Below, piece after piece: positions 27,001 to 36,000 of a stretch of DNA of 36,678 bases. The notes below the pieces were generated by a model. The model was not told the origin of the DNA, did no database searches, and was given only the letters and a program-made list of their open reading frames with translations. This DNA is from Candidatus Omnitrophota bacterium (GTDB lineage: Bacteria > Omnitrophota > Gorgyraeia > Duberdicusellales > 4484-171): assembly GCA_018818105.1 (NCBI GenBank), contig JAHISK010000128.1, forward strand, positions 1 through 36,678, read 5' to 3'. Numbering within the stretch: position 1 is the first letter of the stretch; each line of letters starts with the position of its first letter. Both the position numbers and the translations under genes were made by a program.

Positions 27001-30000
27001 ACCTTAATTTTTTGTTCTGACAACAACTCATATGGTAAATACCCACGGCCAAACTCCATCTGATATTTCTCCCCTATTGCTAGGTCAACATTACCTACTG
27101 TTGCTTGAGTTATAGATTCTAAGACACTACGGATATCTTCTATAACAAAACAGTCTGTTTCTTGCTGCGTCAATTCATAAAGGCGATTGTATACTTTGAT
27201 AAAAACAGAAATACCATTACAAAAAGTAAGTGCTAACTCAACTAATTCTAAACCAACCTCTTTTCGATACGCTAATGTTTTTAAGTTTAAACAAATTTTA
27301 TAATTTTCACCATCAATGTCATACTCATACACAACCTTTCCGGAATCCGGCTTATCACTAAACATTTTTCCGTTTATCACTAAATAAACTTTATTACATC
27401 CTTTCCTTTCACCAAGGTTATTAATAATTTTTATCGTTTCATCCTGACTCCCACATAAAATATCTAAATCATCCAGCAACGGTTTCAATTCAAGCGCTTT
27501 AAAACACTTTATATTAGAACTACTCTTTTTTCGAAAAAGAAGACCTGATTCTGTTGTATCTACGCTACTACTTTGCCTTCGTATGGTAATGGATAATGGT
27601 GAAGGGATGGAAACCAAAAGGGAAAAAGAAAAGATTAAGTGGTAAACGGAAAAAACAGCAGGGTCAGACCTTGAATTGTAAAATGATGAAACAAAAACCG
27701 GCGAGGCGGCGACGCTATCAACAATCTGCAATCTACCATCTACCATCTCTTCTAAACTCGACGGGCTGGTTGTTAATCGAAATAAATGAAATAGCAGGGT
27801 CAACCCTTGAAATGTGAATTGAAGAATATAAACCTGGCTTACAGATAAAAACATCAGAATCATTTCACATTCCAAGGGCTGACCCTGTACTTGATTAATT
27901 AAAAAGGAATAATTACCCTTGACACGCCTCAGAATATATGCTAAATTTTGGACAATGATAAATAAATTCTTCTCGAACACACGCAGAAAAGCATTAGGTT
28001 CCGCGTTAATCGATATATTCAAAGGCAATGCTATCGCTATTTTTATTGGAGACGTATTTATTAAATTAAACTTTATATTTAAAACGGTATCTTTAAGCGC
28101 CCTAGTAATTGTTGTAATTATAGGGTTATCGCTTCTTCCTAAGGAGGAATAATATGACCATCGCGATATTATTAGCGATTGTAGCGCTCCTTTTTGGATT
28201 ATGGTTTGCCATAGAACAATATAGAATAAAACATTTCCACCGCTAAAAGCAAACTTATTTTCTTTAACTAAGCAAGAAGAACTATTCTTAGCGCCGTTAC
28301 CGAACCATCCCGACGCCCAACTCATTCCATACTTTATGATTATTTCTAATAAAGACTGAACTCCTGATAAATCCGGTACCAAGTTTTCTATAGGCGCGGG
28401 ATCTCCCAGCATTTCTCTAAATATCTCCTCAAACGGTTTCTCAGAAACGTCATTTGCCGCCTGCCCGCCGGCGTCAACGAAGAAAACAAAATACAACACA
28501 GCCTCTACTGCCTCACCGCTAAACGTATTAATCGGATTCATATCATTAGCCGCCCATCTTGTTTTAAAAATCATTTTCATTATATCAGTTACTGCCACCC
28601 GCGCCGGAGAAGCAGACGCTAATCTATTATAAAAATCTGACCAGCAACCCCCTGCTATCGGCGAGGCGGCAGACTCATTAGACGAAAAACTGCTTTCCCA
28701 TAAATCACTCAACGCCGCGAGGAATTCGTTTTCACAATCATCATTGTTAACTTTAACTTCCGCTAAATTAACCGCGGCTCCGTTGTCTTTAATACGCTTT
28801 AATCCTCCCTCAAATTTGCCGATACCCGCCGTTTGAAAGAAAATCCAAAATATTTTGCGTTTCATATCATTAATAAAATCTATATGCTCTGAAATCGCCG
28901 AATGCGTTTTTTTAAAATCTTTCTTTAATCCGGCATAAAAAATAGAAATCTCCATAGCCCCGCTAACAACATTATTTAAATAATGCCTCAACGTCATCCA
29001 TACATCTTTAATTAACTCCGTTTTATCTTGTTCCGACACAATGCCTCCAGATAATTGGGGCCAAAATACAGGAAAGAGGTTCCCTGACAAAACTATAGAA
29101 TTATCTTTGCAACAATCTACCGGCAAAACCGAATCACCCATTATTTGAATACTCTCCCGTATCTGTTTTATATGCTTATCATAACTCTCACCCTCGTTTA
29201 CCGGGTAAGAATTAGAATATTGGTTTTCCATAACCTTCACCTCTAGTCCCTTAGCCATTTTTACCACCGGTGAAGACAAAACACCAAAAGCGCCATTCCT
29301 AACCGCAGAGCTGATATCTTTTTCATTCCCTATTTGAATGCCCTTAACCCTATTAGCATATTGTCTAACATTAAAATAAACACGCGCCGCCAACATACAA
29401 ATTTCCACCGCATTCTTATAAATTCGAGCTGTATAACTCAAAAACTCTAAAACCTCTTCTATCTCTTTAATTGTCTGAAAATTCATAGAAGATATTCCCC
29501 TTAAAATAACTTCTAACCCCTGTTCCTCACTATGCAATAGCCATTTTTCAAAAAATTCTTTATGCCCGCGATTTATACCACAAACATCATTAATATTTTC
29601 TTTAGAAATAACATACTGCTGATTTTCTTCAAACCGGTTTAATAATAAATCAACGCTGATTTTTAATTTGCTCTGGACAAAAGATGTTTCACTCAACAAT
29701 CTTAATAAATATTTCTGCACCCCGCTTAATATTTTCGGCTCCATACCCGAAGCATTTACTTTATCTTCTGACAATTCTATTTTTAATTCCCGCCGGGTAC
29801 AATACCAATTAAGCCCATTATCTATATCAAATTTATCCCCTATCTCAATCCAAGCTTCCATTACTTCATTTAAAACATCTTCAATTGTTAAAAAGGATTT
29901 ACCTTTTCTTAATAAAATTTTTGCCGCCTGTTTAACAATTGCGGTAACAATCCCAAGTTTTCTATATTCTTTCGAATAAATATGCACTTCCTTAATTCGG

Positions 30001-33000
30001 GGGACACAATATTTAATTCCAACCCGCAACAAATAAATAATTGAGTATTGTGTCCCCCGAATTCCATTAGGCCTTCCATAATGAGCAATTAAAACTATTT
30101 TACCGCCATTATATAAAATATACTTGAAAGTAGGCCGCGCGGCGTTTAACCTGATGTCATCAATTATTCTTTCCTTTGGGTCAAAATGAGTATCATTAAA
30201 ATCTACCCGCACAACAAAAGTTACTCCTTTAATCCGTGCAGAAGGAATTAACGACAGATAAAGAAGGTTATCAATATTCTGTATAGTTTTTGCTTTGAAA
30301 ACCGGAGAACTACAAGATACTTCTAATGGCAAGCCGAAATTTTCTATAGCAGATATAAAATCTTGATAAGGAAGGCGGAAAAACGTTAAATGCGGAATAT
30401 CCCCATGCAATCCAATTAACAATGCAGAAGAAACTAATTCAGGAAAAAACCACCCGCTTTGAACATGTTCATACATCCCTACTTCTGTTACTACGTTAAT
30501 AAATTTATCCCAAACAGACTGTAAGGAATATTTGTTTAATAATGGGCTGCTCCCTAAATTAGAAGAACGATACGCCATCGGGCTGGAACTCCGAGAACCG
30601 TCCTTGCCTAGTAAACAGCCGATAACCCCGGTCATAAACCCAAGCATGCGAATATTAATATTTGCTTTTCTGGCGACAGTCGCGGATTTATGGTATTCCT
30701 GTTTCAAATTCGCTATATATTTCCATAAACTCTCCGCTTCCGCTTTTTTTAGTCCCTGAATACTTTTCAGAACATCTTCAGCTAAATTTATGAAGTCGCC
30801 ATTATATGAATGATGGAAAAGCGCCCAGCGGGATTCTTTCGGCGCGCCTGAAACAGCCAGAAATATCTCTCTACAAATGTCTCTTTTAGCCGCGGTTACA
30901 CTTTTTAATTCCTGCTGACCGTTATCATAGCGCAAAAGAAAATTTATATTTGAATTCAACCCGCCGCTTTCTTCCGGAGAAACCGATAATATCTTATTTT
31001 CCACAATACCCCTTGCTTCCTCCACCCCTTTCTGAAAAATATCCTCGTCAGCCATAACCGAATCTTCGATGAATTGTTTAATCTTCCCCGAAATATCAAA
31101 TTTAACTCTCTGTTTATAATCCGGATCCCCTTGTTTAGGAATTCTATACCGCCAGTTTAACTCCTCCATCAAACGCAGTGTGGACAGAAAAGGATTATTA
31201 ATCCGGTAATGGTCGCCTACTTCTGTGCCCACAACAAAACACCGAAACTTCGCGCCGCTGTAAAATAGACGTTCTAATATTTCTACCGCGATATTTTCTC
31301 CTTCCCCCCAAAAATCAGCTATTTTCGCACCATGCACAATCCCGTCATGAGTAGAAATGCTTACATGGCACCGCGGATCAAGGCGCAGATCATCCTTATG
31401 GCAAATCATAATATCCATCGTGATTAACCCTAAATTTCTAAGTTTATCAGCAACCCAATCCGGCGCGCCTAACTGCTCGGTAATGCATATCGCGCCGTAC
31501 TGATCAAACAAAGCTTTTATCGCGCGCATTAACTCATCCCCCGGCTCATCGCCGCTCATTCTGTCTTTTTTATCAACCCAGGGATAAGCCATGTGCGCGG
31601 CGTCAACCCTGCCGCCGTCATATTTAAGAACCCTTAAATGATATTCGTAATCGGCTAAGATAAAATCAAAAGGCCGCGGTTGTTTTCGCAGGTTGGTGTA
31701 ATTATACCGCGCGCAACTCCACCACTCCTGATCCCACACTCCCGGGCTCTTGCTTAAATCCTGAAAATAACCCTTATTGTCTCTGAAACTCCCCCCTTCC
31801 ACACTGTCTTTACCGCAAAAATACGGCAGATCAAACAAAACATGCCCGCCGATATGATGAATTCTATCCATTCTTTCCAAAAATTGTTTCGCCGCCCAAA
31901 ACTGCGCGAACTTATAATATTCCTTTCTTTTTTCATACTCTTCATCTTTTATTTTTCCGGACAAAATGCCTTTAACTTCCTGCTTCTGCCACCAAAAAAA
32001 CCAATGCGAGCCGTTATATATATCTTTAAACGCCCTAAAACTACAATAATCTTCCAGCCAGCTAAAATCAGGGTTATTTTTAAACTTTTCCAGCGCGGTT
32101 TTAATATCTTCATATTTTCTTTCGTTTACTCCTTTTAAAAATTCCTCAAAAACTCTTCCTGCCAAAATATTTTCTCTCTCCTCAACCGCGGCGTAATTTA
32201 TATCCGTAACATTTTTATACCGCCTTTGAGGATAAAGAGGAATTTCTATTTCCTTCGGAAAAGAATCTGCGACGATAATATCCCAATTGATATTAAGTTC
32301 GTTTAGCGCACGCCGGCTGTAAGAAGAATACGGACTGTATGATTCCCCGATAACCTTCTCCATCTTAGGAAAACAAACCGGATCAATCAGGTTTTCCGCG
32401 CAGGGATGAACCGGTAAATCCAACATCGTATCTATGCCTGTACGCTGATGATAATCGCGATATGTATCAAACCCGTCGGTAAATTTACCTATTCCTAAAT
32501 CCGGGCCTTTTTTCTGCCGATATGAAAATATCGGCAACTGTAACGCCGAATACCCCTTTTGCCACCACGATTCACGCTTTTCTGCCGGAGATGAAGTTGT
32601 TTTTTTGCTGTTTTCAACTATTCCGAAATAATAACTATCTATCCATATGCCTAAATCAATGCCCGGGAATAAATTTAAATCTACCTTGGCCCACTGACTG
32701 CCCGTATTAACCAAAACTACTACCGCGCGGTCTTTATAGGGAATCTTAACTCCGATAACTAATGAATCCGGAACATCAATTACTCCAAATCCTCCCTTCT
32801 CAATAATCTCACGATTCTGACGGTAAAAATCAAATAAGCCTTGATGGAAAGAATCAACCGTATTTTCTTCCCACACCAGAGTGGCATCCGACTCAAAAGG
32901 AAGAGCTTTTATTTCAGGATTTTCAACCGGAGTTTTATCCTGATCATAGTTATGCCCTCTTTCCTGACCGTTATACACAAGAAAAGACGACGCACAAATA

Positions 33001-36000
33001 TACCCTAAGGCCATTGCCGCGCGATAAAAACGCCCCAATAAATGATAAGGGTCAGCTTCGTCATGGGTAGCGATAAACGACAACGAAGTAGCGCCGCCTT
33101 TCTGCCACCTCTGAAACGCGATAAAATTTAACGCTTCTTTAATTAAGGCTTTCCGTTGATAAGGATTTTTTTTCTCCCAATGATCCCATACCCACATATT
33201 TTCCGGCAAAGCATCATAAAAACCCGCCCTGCCATCAAGCTTTGTATTCTTATTATAAGTACTATCAACCTCTGCTCTGGAAAGCTCATCATCCAGCTCA
33301 TACGATTCTATTAATAACCCTGCCGCCGGATTAATTTTCTGTAATTCTCTCTTTGCCCGCGCGAAAAATTCTTCTTCTCCGAAAACATTTCTACCAAACC
33401 TACGGAATATTGCCGCGTTAGTCATGAAATGGCCCATATCCCACCTAAACCCATCAACTCCTTCTCTCGCCCAAAGATTCATCGTTTCAATCAAGTAATC
33501 CTGGACCTCGCGCATATATAACCTTAGCTGGCGAACATCTGTCCACCCGTCTTGTTCTGGTATAAAATCATGCACCCAATCCGGATGTTCCCGGCAAATA
33601 TAGTTATCTTTCGCTATATGATTAGGGACAATATCAATAATAATCTTCAACCCCATACTATGTGCTCTTACAATCATCTTTCTGAATTCATCTGAAGCGC
33701 GACATTTTAACTTTCCATACTCCTCCGGCTTATTTGAAGATAACAAAATAAGAGCTCTTTCAACCTCTCCATAGGACGCCGATTGTTCCAGATTAAGGCT
33801 TCGTTTTAAATCTTCGTCAGCTATAGCAAACTGAATATTAACTGCCTGATGATCTCTAATTGAAAAAATCGAACCGCTTCTTTTATTCTCATGCCCTTTT
33901 CTCACTTTTCTGGCCTCTAAGCCTATGGGATATATCCCCAAAAGATATATCGTATCATTACCCATACCTTTAATTCTTTTAAACTCTCTCTCATCCAGTG
34001 ACTGAAAAAAACTCTGTCCTGATTTTTCACGGTTATACGCTCTTGAGAATATCTGATAAATTCTTGCCGTTCTCATCCATCCTGCCTTATCCTTTTTAAC
34101 AATTTCCTGCCGTAACAACCTAACTAATCTTTCTAAAAAAACCATTAAGCGATAATCTCTCCGCCTAAAGCTAAGCTCCGTACGATCTCGCAACCTTTTC
34201 ACATAATCAGCTAATTTAGCGCATCCGTAAACAGCCGAAAACACGGCGATTACATAATTAAAAAAATCCAAGTTATTAGTATGATCATCTAAGGCCGATT
34301 TACCGCAATACATCTCAATTTCCCGCCGGCTCCATAAAAACCCCTCTAAGCCTCCTTCTCCTCGAGCGAAAAATTGTTGACCATCACAAGTAGTAAAACC
34401 AAACGATTCAATCTTTTTGGGATGTGCCAGAATTTGTTTTAACTGTTCAAGATTAAGGTTTTCAATTAAATTTTTTACAGTTACAGGCGAACTATTAAAA
34501 AAATCTGCGGGAATTAAGATAAAATTAATGAAGACTATTCGGCAAGAATTAAGAATTAAACCATCCGGCGGGCTGACGGTCAACAGATATAAGTATAAAA
34601 ATAATAACCATAAATAAGAGTTTTTCATTTTTCGGGTTACCCCCTCTTCTAAAATATTCAGATACACCGGCGAAGAAGCAAAAATATCTATCTGACCCAT
34701 AATAACTTCGGATAACCGATGAAATCCTTCACAACAACAAATATCATCCGTATCTTGTTGAAACCGTCTCGCTAAAACATACTCCGGTAACAGCTGAATT
34801 TCAATCCCTAAACATACACACTGAATCATTACCATTAATAAGCATCCATCAAGACAATAAAGCTTGCTGTTGGTTCTACGCCATAAAGAAATGTTTGGCG
34901 CCTCATCCATAATAAAAAAAGACAGCTTTTCAAGATTCTCGTTAAGATCATTAAGCACCCCTCGCATCTTATAAACTCTGCCCTTCATATATTGCAAATA
35001 CGCTGGCGTTAAAAAATCATATTCAATGTCTCTTATATAGCCGATATACTCGGCAAAAAAATCATTGTAGGACTTTTTTAAGCCTTCCAGTTCAAATGCG
35101 AAACAACTCACCGAGAAAAGCTTAGCCTCAAATTCTAAAAGTACTCGTCCATACAACTGCAATATATCCACGATGCCGCCGGAAAGCTCAACCATAGTTT
35201 CATCCCGTAACAATTTCACAGCAGAACTAGTTTTACCTTTAATCTTATCCGCAGGACTAGAATTACTAATTATAATTCCTCTTTTGTTTAAAACACTACT
35301 CTCTACCTGTTCCTTCTCACATTGCCCCATAGAAACATTTAACGGAATTATTCTTCCAACTGGAGAAGAACCTCGATCCCTACTACTTTGCCATATATTC
35401 CCAAACCCTAAATCTAACATTTTCCACAAATCAGCAAAATTATTGAATCCCGCTCTTACTCCTAGCCGCAAGCAGCTGCCGTTAAACCCAAAAACCGGTT
35501 CAACAAAAGGTTCTGTTTTTCTAAATGACCTTCCGTCAACAGAAGTTTTCCATAATTGTTGAATTTCCCCGCGGTTCAAATACAAATCTAAAACAGCAGC
35601 GATCACCATCTCATCTCTTGACCAACCTGAATTATTACCGATTTCTACAATATCTTTACCCCTAAACAAAATCTGCAACGGCAATCCAATCTTTACCCAT
35701 AACGCCATAAAAGCAACACTCTGCCGCTGAACAGGATTAATAAAAGAATCCAGCGCTAAAGATAAAACAAACTCATTATACAACCGATATTCCGCCTCAA
35801 ATCCCGCGGCCGCGCGCGCATAATTTGTTTTTCGAAGCCATCTCACATAATCCTCAATACTTTGCTCATTTTTTTTACAATTTCTAAAACTGTTATATTT
35901 AGTTAACCATTCTTTCGCGGCCTCCGGCTTATTTTGTTTTAGGCACTCTTCGTATTCTTTCAAATAGGATCGAGCGATTTCTCCGTTTTCTTTTCCTTTT

